64,000 nt of DNA from Acidimicrobiia bacterium (lineage in GTDB: Bacteria; Actinomycetota; Acidimicrobiia; Acidimicrobiales; AC-14), in NCBI GenBank assembly GCA_023264995.1, contig JAHFUR010000019.1, positions 1 through 64,000 of the forward strand, read 5' to 3'. The position numbers and the translations under genes are program-made. Of this stretch, positions 1 through 8,560 are shown piece by piece (the stretch's first letter is position 1; each line of letters starts with the position of its first letter). The notes beneath the pieces were generated by a model. That model was not told the origin of the DNA, searched no databases, and worked only from the letters and a program-made list of their open reading frames with translations.

Positions 1-456
1 TCCGTCACCCGCAGCCAGCTCCTCGACCGCATCGCCGCCATGATGGGCGGCCGGGTGGCCGAGGAGATCGTCACCGGCGAGTTCAGCTCCGGGTCCCAGT
101 CCGACCTCGAGCAGGCCGGCACCCTGGCCCGGCGCATGGTGGCCGACTTCGGGATGAGCCTGAAGCTGGGGGCGTACATCACCAAGCCGTTCTCCAACGG
201 CTACCAGGGCGAGATGGGTGTCGGCTACTCCGAGCGCATCGCCGGCGAGATCGACAGCGAGACCCAGGCCATCCTGGCCGAGGCCGAGCGCCGCGCCCGC
301 GAGGTCCTGACCCTCAACCGCCCGACGCTCGACCAGCTGGCCCACGCCCTCATGGAGCAGGAGAGCCTGGAGGGCGACGCCCTCGACGAGCTGCTGCTCA
401 ACGTGAAGAGCGCCCCCTCGTCCTCGCCGGCCGAAGCCGGAGCGGGGGCCGCCTGA
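1..456 (+). CDS. ftsH: ATP-dependent zinc metalloprotease FtsH, C-terminal part (5' end outside window)
   Basis: The reading frame is open from base 1, so the ATG at 40 in the ORF track is internal and the gene begins upstream of the window. The 151 visible residues match the end of the M41 peptidase domain of FtsH: the helix MMGGRVAEEIVTGEFSSG, then SDLEQAGTLARRMV with the conserved acidic residue, then FGMS. The last 20 residues are a low-complexity Ser/Ala/Pro tail. FtsH is a membrane-anchored AAA protease that degrades misfolded membrane and regulatory proteins. The ATPase domain and the HEXXH zinc site lie outside the window. The next gene starts 2 bp after the stop, so the two may be co-transcribed. 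Confidence 0.93.
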   Translation, partial: SVTRSQLLDRIAAMMGGRVAEEIVTGEFSSGSQSDLEQAGTLARRMVADFGMSLKLGAYITKPFSNGYQGEMGVGYSERIAGEIDSETQAILAEAERRAREVLTLNRPTLDQLAHALMEQESLEGDALDELLLNVKSAPSSSPAEAGAGAA

Positions 457-458
457 CC

Positions 459-1790
459 GTGGTCGCCGCGCCCCCGGCCACCTGTGTGAACCATCGCCGC
501 CGGCCCCGGGTGGCCACGTGCAGCACGTGCGGCAACGCCCTGTGCGCGGACTGCGTGGTCCATACCGGCGTCGGGGTGAAGTGCCGGAGCTGCACGGGCG
601 TCAAGGCGGCCAAGCCGGCCAAGGCCGGGGCGCCGGCCGGGGCGGTGGCCCGGGCCGATGCCGGCGCCCGCTCGCCGGCGGCGCGCCGCCCGTGGGCCGC
701 CGCCCTCGTGGCCGGCGGCGTGGTTGTCCTGGCCGTCGCCGGCTTTGGCCTGGCCTCGCGCGGGTCGAGCCCGGCCACGACCGACGGGGCCAATGCCGTG
801 GCCCCCGTGGCCTTCACCGAGCGCCAGAGCGAGTTCGTCGGCCCCGGTGGCCAGCGCCTCGGCGGCACCCTGACCCTGCCCGGGAGCGGCCCGGCCGACG
901 GCTCGACGGTGCCGGCGGTGCTCATCATCCCCGGCCTCGGCGCCCTCGACCGCAACTCGGTGGTGGCTGCCAACCCGCCCGACGCCGCTCGCGACGCCCT
1001 GGTGTCCACGGTCGGCGGCGTCGGCCTGAGCTCGGGTGACCCGCTGTACCGCGACCTGAGCGAGGCCCTCGCCCGGGCCGGCATCGCCAGCTTCCGTTAC
1101 GACCGGCGGGGTTCCACCGCCATCCCGGTCAAGGACACCAAGCTGTCCTTCGACGACGAGGTGGGCGATGCCAAAGCCGCCCTCGAGCTCCTGAGCAAGC
1201 GCCAGGAGATCGGCGTGGCCCCGCTCGCCGTCCTGGGCCACGACACGGGCGCGCTCGTCGCCATGCGGGCCGCGGCCGGCAACCAGCGGGTGAAGGCCGT
1301 CGTCGCCGTCTCCCTGCCTTCCCGGCCCCTGGGCGACGTCCTGGTGTCCGACCTGACCCGTTCCCGCGGCGCGGCGGTGGGCGACGCCTTCCGGGCCGCC
1401 GCAGCCACGCTCCGGTCCTCGGGCAAGGCGCCGGCGGCCGAGACCCTCCCCGACATCATCCGGCCCATCTTCGCCCCCGGCCAGGACGCCTACCTCACCG
1501 CGCTCTTCGCCGTCGACCCGCTGGCCGAGGTCGGCCGGCTGGCCCAGCCCGTGCTCCTGGTGCGGGGCGGCGGCGACCCCACCGTCGTGGCCGCCGACAC
1601 CGAGCGCATGTCGCAGTCGCTGCGCACCGGGGGCCAGGTCATGGTCGGCAGCGCCGACGCTGACCACAACCTGACCCTGGCCGGCGCGGCCCACGAGCAC
1701 AGCAACAGCCCCATCCCCCAGGTGACCCACCGCGACACCGACGCCATCGGCGGCCTCACGGCCTGGGTCAAGTCGAACCTCGCCGGCTGA
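459..1790 (+). CDS. Zinc-finger, TM and alpha/beta hydrolase fusion protein
   Basis: 443 aa, GTG start 2 bp after the ftsH stop. Residues 9-46 form a B-box-like zinc finger with paired Cys/His (CVNH, CSTC, CADC, CRSC). An Ala/Lys linker follows, then one membrane segment around 78-100, then an alpha/beta hydrolase domain from about 125 to the end. The nucleophile elbow near residue 260 reads GHDTG, with Asp where most esterases have Ser, as in epoxide hydrolases and haloalkane dehalogenases. The segment GDPTVVAADTERM and a late DADHN supply a plausible acid and the catalytic His. The hydrolase presumably lies outside the membrane with the finger inside, but orientation is inferred. The substrate is unknown. 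The YDRRG motif is typical of the peptidase S9/DUF1100-like branch. Confidence 0.8.
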   Translation: MVAAPPATCVNHRRRPRVATCSTCGNALCADCVVHTGVGVKCRSCTGVKAAKPAKAGAPAGAVARADAGARSPAARRPWAAALVAGGVVVLAVAGFGLASRGSSPATTDGANAVAPVAFTERQSEFVGPGGQRLGGTLTLPGSGPADGSTVPAVLIIPGLGALDRNSVVAANPPDAARDALVSTVGGVGLSSGDPLYRDLSEALARAGIASFRYDRRGSTAIPVKDTKLSFDDEVGDAKAALELLSKRQEIGVAPLAVLGHDTGALVAMRAAAGNQRVKAVVAVSLPSRPLGDVLVSDLTRSRGAAVGDAFRAAAATLRSSGKAPAAETLPDIIRPIFAPGQDAYLTALFAVDPLAEVGRLAQPVLLVRGGGDPTVVAADTERMSQSLRTGGQVMVGSADADHNLTLAGAAHEHSNSPIPQVTHRDTDAIGGLTAWVKSNLAG

Positions 1791-1838
1791 CGCCGGCGGG
1801 CCCAGCACCACCCCATACCCCGACGAAGGGAATTGCGC

Positions 1839-3560
1839 ATGCGCAGGCGGACGTTGGCACTCCGGGCATCGGCGGTGGTCGGGGCTGGTGTCCTCCTGGC
1901 CCAAGGGGCCGCCTTCGGCGCCGGGACGGCCCCGATCGGGCTGACCAAGCCGGTCTCGGCCAGCAGGACCAACCTCGACCCGGGGCGGATGTACTCGAGC
2001 CCCGCCTTCGCGGTGGACCCCCGGAACCCCATGCGCATCATCGCCACCGCGGCCGACCTCCGGTCGCGTCGGTGCGAGGCCATGCGGTCCCTCGACGGCG
2101 GCCAGACCTGGACGCTCCTCGACGCCGCGCCGGCCCTGCCGTCGTACCCCTCGTGCTCGCAGAGCCAGGGCGGCGTGGTCCAGGCACCCGTGGCCTTCGG
2201 GCGCAACGGGATGCTCTACATCGCCTCCGGCGCGTGGGACGACCAGGACGGCACCCGCACGGGCGGGGCCATTTCCGTGTCCCGGTCGGCCAACCTCGGC
2301 GACACCTGGGACAGCACGCTCGTCTACACGGCCCGGGGCAAGACCGGTGAGGCGGCCGAGAACGTGCGCCCGGCCCAGGGCCTGGTGGTCAACACCACGA
2401 CGGGGAGCGACGACGTCGTCTTCGTGAGCTTCAACATCACCAAGTCCGGCTTCACCGCGCCGAACGCGGTGCCGGCGGTGCCCGTGGTCGCGGTGTCGCG
2501 TGACGGTGGGCGCACCTTCGGCGCCCCGGTCGACCTGTCGGCCGGCCAGTTCGACGCCGCCCCGGTGCGGGCCCAGGCCCTGACCTCGCGGACCACGGTC
2601 ACCCTGGCCCCCGGGGTCACCACCACCAGCACCACCGCCCCGGCGGCCGGCTCCAAGGCGGCCCAGCCCGACCAGGCGGCCAACTTCGGCGGGAGCAACG
2701 CCCGGCTGGCCATCGACAAGAAGGGCACCGTCTACGCCCTCTGGTCCTCGGGTGCGTCGAACATCACGCCGGCCCCGCCGGCCGGCCGGTTCCTGTCCAA
2801 GTCCACCGACGCCGGCAAGACGTGGACGACCATCCAGACCATGCCGTTCAGCTACGACAACGCCGGCCCCCGGTTCGCGGTGAGCCCCTCCGGCGTGCTG
2901 CACATCGTCTACCAGCGCAACCCCAAGCCCGACCTGGCCGGGTACGGGGAGATCTACCACCAGGCCTCCACCGATGGTGGCAAGAGCTGGAGCGACCCCA
3001 AGGTCATCACCGACGACAACGAGAAGGACCTGCGGGGCCAGTACATCCCGAACATCAGCGTGGCCCCCAACGGCCGGGTCGACGCGGTGTGGTGGGACAC
3101 CCGTGACGACCCGGGCATCCGCTCCAACGACGTCTACTACGCCTACAGCAACGACAACGGCAAGACGTGGAGCAAGAACCAGCGCATCACCGACCAGACC
3201 GTCGACCGCCGGGTCGGCGTCTGGGGCGACAACTACGACATCACGTCGCCGCCCGGGCTGACCTCCGCGAACGCCTACGTCGTCATCGGCTGGGACGACA
3301 CCCGCAACACCTTCGACAACTACACCATCGGCATCAACGGCGAACGGGGCGGCGGCCTCCAGGATGTCTTCACCGCGGTCGAGCAGTTCTCGATCGTCGG
3401 CCCGGCCAACAACAACACGGCCCGGGTCGTCCTGGCCGCCGTGGCCGGCCTGCTCTTCGTGGGCCTGGTCCTCCTCGGCGTGGCCATGGCGGCGAAGCGG
3501 CGCACCGGCGCGCCGGCCCCAGCCAGGGCCGGCGCCCAGGCCAAGGCCAAGGTCGGCTGA
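1839..3560 (+). CDS. Exported sialidase-like BNR/Asp-box beta-propeller protein, membrane-anchored (copy 1)
   Basis: 573 aa if translation starts at ATG 1839, which has GAAGGGA about 7 nt upstream. The track's TTG at 1833 is less likely. An N-terminal signal peptide (RRRTLALRASAVVGAGVLLA) is followed by a beta-propeller with repeated Asp boxes: SLDGGQTW, SRDGGRTF, STDAGKTW, STDGGKSW and SNDNGKTW. A Thr/Ala-rich insert sits near residue 260. The C-terminus has one hydrophobic helix (VVLAAVAGLLFVGLVLLGVA) followed by basic residues, so the propeller should face outside and be tethered. The FRIP arginine and catalytic Tyr/Glu of true sialidases cannot be assigned, so the enzyme activity is unproven. 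It is a tandem paralogue of the next gene. Confidence 0.85.
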   Translation: MRRRTLALRASAVVGAGVLLAQGAAFGAGTAPIGLTKPVSASRTNLDPGRMYSSPAFAVDPRNPMRIIATAADLRSRRCEAMRSLDGGQTWTLLDAAPALPSYPSCSQSQGGVVQAPVAFGRNGMLYIASGAWDDQDGTRTGGAISVSRSANLGDTWDSTLVYTARGKTGEAAENVRPAQGLVVNTTTGSDDVVFVSFNITKSGFTAPNAVPAVPVVAVSRDGGRTFGAPVDLSAGQFDAAPVRAQALTSRTTVTLAPGVTTTSTTAPAAGSKAAQPDQAANFGGSNARLAIDKKGTVYALWSSGASNITPAPPAGRFLSKSTDAGKTWTTIQTMPFSYDNAGPRFAVSPSGVLHIVYQRNPKPDLAGYGEIYHQASTDGGKSWSDPKVITDDNEKDLRGQYIPNISVAPNGRVDAVWWDTRDDPGIRSNDVYYAYSNDNGKTWSKNQRITDQTVDRRVGVWGDNYDITSPPGLTSANAYVVIGWDDTRNTFDNYTIGINGERGGGLQDVFTAVEQFSIVGPANNNTARVVLAAVAGLLFVGLVLLGVAMAAKRRTGAPAPARAGAQAKAKVG

Positions 3561-3576
3561 GCCGGCAGCCGGCACG

Positions 3577-3622
3577 CGTGTGGTCAATCGGAGGTGCTCT
3601 GTCACCACCGATTGACCAAACG
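3577..3622. repeat. Dispersed hairpin repeat, copy 1
   Basis: An imperfect inverted repeat with arms at 3577-3596 and 3603-3622 lies between the two tandem propeller genes. Its core TGGTCAATCGG pairs perfectly with CCGATTGACCA. A second copy at 44914-44959 shares the 15-nt arm CCGATTGACCAAACG and the same fold, so this looks like a REP-type intergenic element. It could also terminate transcription of the upstream gene. Confidence 0.7.
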
Positions 3623-3669
3623 CTCAAGTGGTACGGAACATCAGGGATCGACACAGGGGGAAATGTCTT

Positions 3670-5397
3670 ATGAGGAAGTGGTCGTTCGGTGCCCGAGTGG
3701 CGACGGTGCTCGGCGCCGGCGTGCTCCTGGCCCAGGGCTCGGCCCTGGCCCAGGGGGGCCCGCTGGCGTTGACCAAGCCGGTCCAGGCCACCAAGGACAG
3801 CCTCGATCCCGGGCGGCTCTTCACGCCGCCGACGTTCGCCATCGACCCGTCGAACTCCATGCGGGTGGTCGCCGGCGTGGCCGACCTGCGGTCACGGCGG
3901 TGCAGCGCGCTGCGGTCCCTCGACGGCGGCCAGAGCTGGAAGATCCTCGAGGCGTCGCCGGCGCTGGCGTCGTACCCGTTCTGCACCCAGGGCCAGGGCG
4001 GCGTGATCCAGGCGCCCATGGCCTTCGGTCGCAACGGCAACCTGTACATGGCCATGGGCGGCTGGGACGACCAGGACGGCACCCGCAACGCCGGCGCCAT
4101 CACCCTGGCCCGCTCGAAGAACTTCGGCGACACCTGGGAGACGGTGCTGGTCTACAACGCCCGGGGCAAGACGGGTGACGGGGCCGAGAACGTCCGGCCC
4201 GTCCACGCGTTGGCCGTCGACAGCACGTCGGGCAGCGACGACACCGTCTACGTCACGTTCAACATCTCCAAGCCCAACCTGGTGGCCCCCAACGCCGCGC
4301 CCGCCCTGCCGATGGTGGCCGTGAGCCACGACGGCGGGCGCACCTTCGGCGAGCCGACCAACCTGGCCGACAAGCTCTTCGACTCCCAGGCCGTGCGCGA
4401 CCAGGCCTTCGGGGCGGTCACCACCACCACGGCCGCACCCGGGCCCACGACCACCACCACGGCCCCCGCGGCCGGCTCCAAGGCGGCCACGCCCAACCAG
4501 GCGGCCAACTTCGCCGGGAGCGCCGGCCGGGCCAGCATCACCGCCGGCGTCGACGGCAAGGGCACGGCGTACGTGCTCTGGCTCACCGGCACGGCCAACG
4601 TCACGCCGGCGCCGCCCTCGGCTCGGATGCTGTCAACGTCGAAGGACGGCGGCAAGACCTGGACCACCACCCAGACCATGCCCTTCAGCTACGACAACGC
4701 CAGCCCCCGCATGGCCGTGAGCGCCGACGGGGTGATCCACATCGTCTACGGCAAGAACCCCAAGCCCGACATCGCCGGCTACGGCGACATCTACCACCAG
4801 GCCTCCTCCGACGGCGGCAAGACGTGGAGCGAGCCGAAGGTCCTGACCGACGACAACCCGGCCACCCTGCGCGGGCAGTACTTCCCCAACCTGAGCGTGG
4901 CCCCCAACGGGCGGGTCGACGTGGTGTGGTGGGACACCCGTGACGACCCTGGCCTGCGGATGAACGACGTCTACTACGCCTACAGCACCGACGACGGGAA
5001 GACGTGGAGCGCCAACAAGCGCATCTCCGACCAGAGCGTCGACCGGCGCCTGGGTGTCTGGGGGGCGAACTACGACATCAGCTCGCCGCCGGCGGTGGGG
5101 TCCACCAACGCCTTCGCCCTCTTCGGCTGGGACGACACCCGCAACACCGCGTCCTTCTACGACCCGAAGGTCACCTCTGAGTTCGGTGGCGGGTTGCAGG
5201 ACGTCTACACGTCGGTGGAGCAGTTCTCGGTGGTCGGCCCGGCCAACAACGACACGGCCCGCATCGTGCTGGCCGCGGTCGTCGGCCTGCTCTTCGTCGG
5301 CCTGGTGCTGCTCGGGGTGGCCCTTGCGGCCAAGCGCCGCAACGGTCCGCCCGTCACCAAGACCGTCGGCGAGCAGGCCACGACCAAAGTCGGCTGA
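3670..5397 (+). CDS. Exported sialidase-like BNR/Asp-box beta-propeller protein, membrane-anchored (copy 2)
   Basis: 575 aa from ATG 3670, with AGGGGGA 8 nt upstream. The GTG at 3628 in the track lies beyond this ribosome site. The architecture is the same as in the preceding gene: signal peptide ending near ALAQGG, Asp boxes SLDGGQSW, SHDGGRTF, SKDGGKTW, SSDGGKTW and STDDGKTW, a Thr-rich insert (TTTTAAPGPTTTTTAP), and one C-terminal membrane helix with a basic cytoplasmic end. Most blocks align residue for residue with copy 1, so this is a tandem duplication that has diverged moderately. The hairpin repeat in the spacer suggests the two may be transcribed separately. Function is unknown; binding or cleavage of surface glycans is a guess from the fold. 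Confidence 0.85.
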   Translation: MRKWSFGARVATVLGAGVLLAQGSALAQGGPLALTKPVQATKDSLDPGRLFTPPTFAIDPSNSMRVVAGVADLRSRRCSALRSLDGGQSWKILEASPALASYPFCTQGQGGVIQAPMAFGRNGNLYMAMGGWDDQDGTRNAGAITLARSKNFGDTWETVLVYNARGKTGDGAENVRPVHALAVDSTSGSDDTVYVTFNISKPNLVAPNAAPALPMVAVSHDGGRTFGEPTNLADKLFDSQAVRDQAFGAVTTTTAAPGPTTTTTAPAAGSKAATPNQAANFAGSAGRASITAGVDGKGTAYVLWLTGTANVTPAPPSARMLSTSKDGGKTWTTTQTMPFSYDNASPRMAVSADGVIHIVYGKNPKPDIAGYGDIYHQASSDGGKTWSEPKVLTDDNPATLRGQYFPNLSVAPNGRVDVVWWDTRDDPGLRMNDVYYAYSTDDGKTWSANKRISDQSVDRRLGVWGANYDISSPPAVGSTNAFALFGWDDTRNTASFYDPKVTSEFGGGLQDVYTSVEQFSVVGPANNDTARIVLAAVVGLLFVGLVLLGVALAAKRRNGPPVTKTVGEQATTKVG

Positions 5398-5424
5398 AAA
5401 TCCACCTCGGCCGCCGCTTGCGCG

Positions 5425-5454
5425 CCGCCCGGCACCCGCTAGGGTGCCGGGCGG
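5425..5454 (+). promoter_or_regulatory. Perfect 13-bp hairpin touching the start codon of the solute-binding protein
   Basis: CCGCCCGGCACCC (5425-5437) and GGGTGCCGGGCGG (5442-5454) form a perfect stem with loop GCTA. The last G of the stem is the first base of the proposed GTG start. No T-run follows. It may end transcription from the upstream propeller gene, or hide the start region of the next gene in mRNA. Confidence 0.6.
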
Positions 5455-7061
5455 TGTTGCGCGTTCGCTCCCTCATCGTCACAGTGCTCCTCACCGCCCT
5501 GGTGGCCGTCGGCTGTTCCAGCGGCGGCGGCACCGATACCAGCACCGACGAGCCCACCGAGCCGCGGGCGGCCAACCAGGATCTCCGCGTCGCCGTGGGC
5601 GACGACCCGTTCATGGCCGGCAACCCGGCCGCGCTCGACATCGGCATCCGCACCAACGGGCCCAACCCCGGCATCTTCGAGACGCTCACCCGGCTGAGCC
5701 CCACCTACGGCGTCGAGGCCGCGCTGGCCGAGCGCTGGGAGTCGCCCAACCCCAAGACGTGGCGGTTCTTCCTGCGCCACAACGTCACCTTCCACAACGG
5801 GGCGGCGTTCAACGCCGAGGCGGTCGTCGCCGCCCTCGACAGCTTCTCGGCCCGCCAGACCCGGCCGCGGGGGCTCGACAAGGGCACGGCCAAGGCCACC
5901 GCCGACGACGTCGTCGAGGTCAACCTCACCGCCGACAACACCCGCCTGCCCGAGCAGCTGTCCAACCCGAGCATGGCCATCCTGGCGCCCGGCACCCGCG
6001 CCGGCGCCGGCGACACGCCCGAGACCACGCCCACCGGCACCGGGCCGTTCAGCTTCCTGTCGTACTCCAAGGGCACCGAGCTCAAGATGAAGGCCAACGA
6101 GAAGTACTGGGCCGGCGCCCCCCAGCTGCGCACGCTCGCCTTCAAGTTCGGCCCCGAGAAGGACGCCAGCCGCCTGCTGGCCACCCGCCAGGTGGAGATC
6201 GCCGGCATGGTGGCCTACGCCAACCTGGCCTCGGTGTCGGGCCGCACCGACCGCAACGTGCAGTCCCGGCCCGGCCAGGCCGTCTACCTGCTGCTGAACA
6301 ACGGCGGGATCGACCAGTGGACCACCCTGAAGGACGACAACGTCCGCAAGGCCATCGCCCAGACCATCGACCGCAAGGAGGTCACCAAGGCCGGCTGGGA
6401 CGGCCACGGTGACGACAGCACCACCCTGATCCCCGAGATCGTTCTCGGCACCGACGCGGCCGACCGGGTCCGCCCGCTGCCCCTCAACCCCAACGAGGCC
6501 AAGAAGACCCTCGACGGGGCCGGCTGGGCGGCCACGCTGCCCAACGGCATGCGGGCCAAGGACGGCAAGCCGTTGAGCATCAAGCTGCTGCTCTCGAAGC
6601 CGTCCGACCAGACCAAGGCGGCCGAGACCATCAAGGCCGAGCTGGCCGCCGTCGGCATCGACGTCGCCGTCCAGGACCCGGGCGCCGACCAGCCGGGCAC
6701 GCTGATCAACAACGCCTCCTTCGACATGTACCTCGACGTGCGGGCCCAGGACGATGCCAACCCGTGCGCCCTGTGCCGGTTCTTTACCATCCGCCCCGGC
6801 GGCCAGCTCAGCTTCTCGGGCTCGGTCGGCGGTGGCCCCAAGGTCGACGACGCCTATGACCGCATCTTCTCGGCCCCCTCCATCGACACCGCCCGCCGGA
6901 CGGCGGCCGACATCATGCAGGTGGTCACGGCCGAGAAGATCACGGCCATCTCCATCGCCGCCCTCCGCACCGAGTGGCTCATCTCACCCCGGGTCCGTGG
7001 GTTCGACCCGGCGGTGCTCACCGGCGACCAGCGCTGGGACGGCGTGTACCTCACGGTGTGA
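5454..7061 (+). CDS. ABC transporter solute-binding lipoprotein, peptide/nickel family 5 (SBP_bac_5)
   Basis: 535 aa from GTG 5454 (TTG 5457 is an alternative; the TTG at 5418 in the track lies in the hairpin). The N-terminus is a lipoprotein signal, LIVTVLLTALVAVGC, with Cys as the expected lipidated residue, followed by a Ser/Gly/Thr linker. The rest matches family 5 solute-binding proteins: LRVAVGDDPF, ETLTRLSPTYGVEAALAERW, KTWRFFLRHNVTFHNGAAF, and DDNVRKAIAQTIDRKEV. These proteins deliver oligopeptides, nickel or related ligands to an ABC permease. No permease or ATPase gene is adjacent. It lies inside a run of propeller genes and overlaps the next start (GTGA), so it may be an accessory of that set. 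Confidence 0.85.
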   Translation: MLRVRSLIVTVLLTALVAVGCSSGGGTDTSTDEPTEPRAANQDLRVAVGDDPFMAGNPAALDIGIRTNGPNPGIFETLTRLSPTYGVEAALAERWESPNPKTWRFFLRHNVTFHNGAAFNAEAVVAALDSFSARQTRPRGLDKGTAKATADDVVEVNLTADNTRLPEQLSNPSMAILAPGTRAGAGDTPETTPTGTGPFSFLSYSKGTELKMKANEKYWAGAPQLRTLAFKFGPEKDASRLLATRQVEIAGMVAYANLASVSGRTDRNVQSRPGQAVYLLLNNGGIDQWTTLKDDNVRKAIAQTIDRKEVTKAGWDGHGDDSTTLIPEIVLGTDAADRVRPLPLNPNEAKKTLDGAGWAATLPNGMRAKDGKPLSIKLLLSKPSDQTKAAETIKAELAAVGIDVAVQDPGADQPGTLINNASFDMYLDVRAQDDANPCALCRFFTIRPGGQLSFSGSVGGGPKVDDAYDRIFSAPSIDTARRTAADIMQVVTAEKITAISIAALRTEWLISPRVRGFDPAVLTGDQRWDGVYLTV

Positions 7062-8560
7062 GGGCACGGGCCGGCGTTGCCGCCGTCGCCGGCCTCGCCG
7101 GCCTGGTCCTCCTCCTGACCGGCTCCCGGGCGGTCCCGGCCCGGCTGAAGCCGGCGTCGCCCGACTTCGTGAACGCTGACCGCCCGGGCATCAACGCCCA
7201 CAACTCACCGTCGGTGGCGCGGAGCCCGGTGGCCCCGGCCACGCTGGCCCTGGGCGACCGCATCGACACGCCGCGGTTCTCCTGCTCGGTGTCGCTGTCC
7301 ACCACCGCCGGCGACAGTTGGAAGCCGCTGGCCCTGCCCCTGCCCGTCGACGCCCCCAACTGCCACCAGCCCGACGTGGCCTTCGACGCCGCCGGCCACC
7401 TGCTCGTCCTGTACACCGCCACCGGCGGCCGCTTCAACCAGCCGGTCGGGGTGTGGCTCCAGCGTTTCGACGGCGAGACGCCGTCGGGGCCGGCGGCCCG
7501 GGTAGCGCCGGCCGAGGCCTTCCACGCCCGGATGGCCGTCGACGGGGCCCAGGTGTGGGTCACATGGGTACAGGCCGACGGGGCCGCCGACAAGCCGCTG
7601 GGCTTCGGCACCACGCCGGCGCCGGTGCGGCTGGCCCGTTCCACCGACGGAGGCGCGACCTTCGCCCCGCCCGTGACGGTGAGCGCCGGCCGCCGGGTGG
7701 TGCAGCCCTCGCCGGTGGCCCTCGGCGGCGGCCGGCTGGTGGTGGGCGCCTATGACCTGGCCGAGGACTTCTCCGACTACGAGGCCCGCCACGGCGGCCA
7801 GGGCGGCCCCCCGCCCGAGGAACGGTGGCGGGTGGTGTCGTGGACCTCCACCGACGCCGGCGCCACGTTCGGCCCGCCGGTCACGGTGGCCGCCGACCTG
7901 GTCGCGCCCGCCCGCATCATCGTCAACCTGGCGCCGGCGCCGAGCTTCGCCCGCGACCCGAGCGCCGAGGGGCGGGTCTACGCCGCCTGGGACGCCGGCC
8001 GGGGCGACGGGCGCGACGTGTTCCTGGCCCGCTCCGACGACGCCGGCGCCACGTGGACGGCTCCCGTCGCCGTCGCCCCCCGGCCCCGGGGCCAGTTCCT
8101 CCCGGCGGTCGGCGTCTCGCCCGCCGGCCGGGTCGACGTGGCCTTTTACGACCGCAGCGCCGATCCGGCCGACCAGCGGGCGCAGGTGACGCTGGCCTCG
8201 TCGACCGACGGCGGGCGCACCTTCCGAACCGCCACAGTGTCCGACGCCCCGTTCGACACCCGCATCGGCTTCGGCAGCCTTCAGGGGATCCCGGTGCTCG
8301 GCAGCCGCCTGGCCGTCCTGTCCGAGGCCGACCGGGCCCTGGCCTACTGGTCCGACACCAGCCGGGGCACGATCGACGACAACGTGCAGGACCTGGCCGG
8401 CGCCAGCGTCGAAATCACCGGGGCCGGCGCCCGCCGGCCGGCATTGCTGGTGCTGGGCGCCCTACTTCTCGGTGCTGGCCTTGGGCTTGGGTTTGGCCGG
8501 CGCCGGCGCAGCGACGTCGCTGGCCTCCGACCACGTGACGGTGGACCAGAGCAGGCCTAG
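7058..8560 (+). CDS. Exported BNR/Asp-box beta-propeller protein (copy 3, divergent)
   Basis: 500 aa from GTG 7058, whose last base begins the upstream TGA (GTGA overlap); the track's 6974 start would run deep into the upstream gene. A signal helix (AGVAAVAGLAGLVLLLTGS) is followed by a propeller with Asp boxes STDGGATF, STDAGATF, SDDAGATW and STDGGRTF. The motif NAHNSPSVARSP near the N-terminus resembles DVSNSPTMAYNP in the - strand copy at 10505-12043, so those two form a subfamily apart from copies 1 and 2. A C-terminal hydrophobic helix is followed by a basic tail. The last 99 bp overlap the convergent membrane-protein gene at 8462-8953. Function unknown. Confidence 0.8.
   Translation: MRARAGVAAVAGLAGLVLLLTGSRAVPARLKPASPDFVNADRPGINAHNSPSVARSPVAPATLALGDRIDTPRFSCSVSLSTTAGDSWKPLALPLPVDAPNCHQPDVAFDAAGHLLVLYTATGGRFNQPVGVWLQRFDGETPSGPAARVAPAEAFHARMAVDGAQVWVTWVQADGAADKPLGFGTTPAPVRLARSTDGGATFAPPVTVSAGRRVVQPSPVALGGGRLVVGAYDLAEDFSDYEARHGGQGGPPPEERWRVVSWTSTDAGATFGPPVTVAADLVAPARIIVNLAPAPSFARDPSAEGRVYAAWDAGRGDGRDVFLARSDDAGATWTAPVAVAPRPRGQFLPAVGVSPAGRVDVAFYDRSADPADQRAQVTLASSTDGGRTFRTATVSDAPFDTRIGFGSLQGIPVLGSRLAVLSEADRALAYWSDTSRGTIDDNVQDLAGASVEITGAGARRPALLVLGALLLGAGLGLGFGRRRRSDVAGLRPRDGGPEQA

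Noticed and set aside
225-3608. 1127-aa - strand ORF, and other very long antisense ORFs (for example 39737..41530, 54796..56691, 14335..15789)
   Set aside because: They are mirror frames of clear genes on the other strand. Their translations are Gly/Arg/His/Val-rich with no domain pattern, as expected from third-position GC bias.
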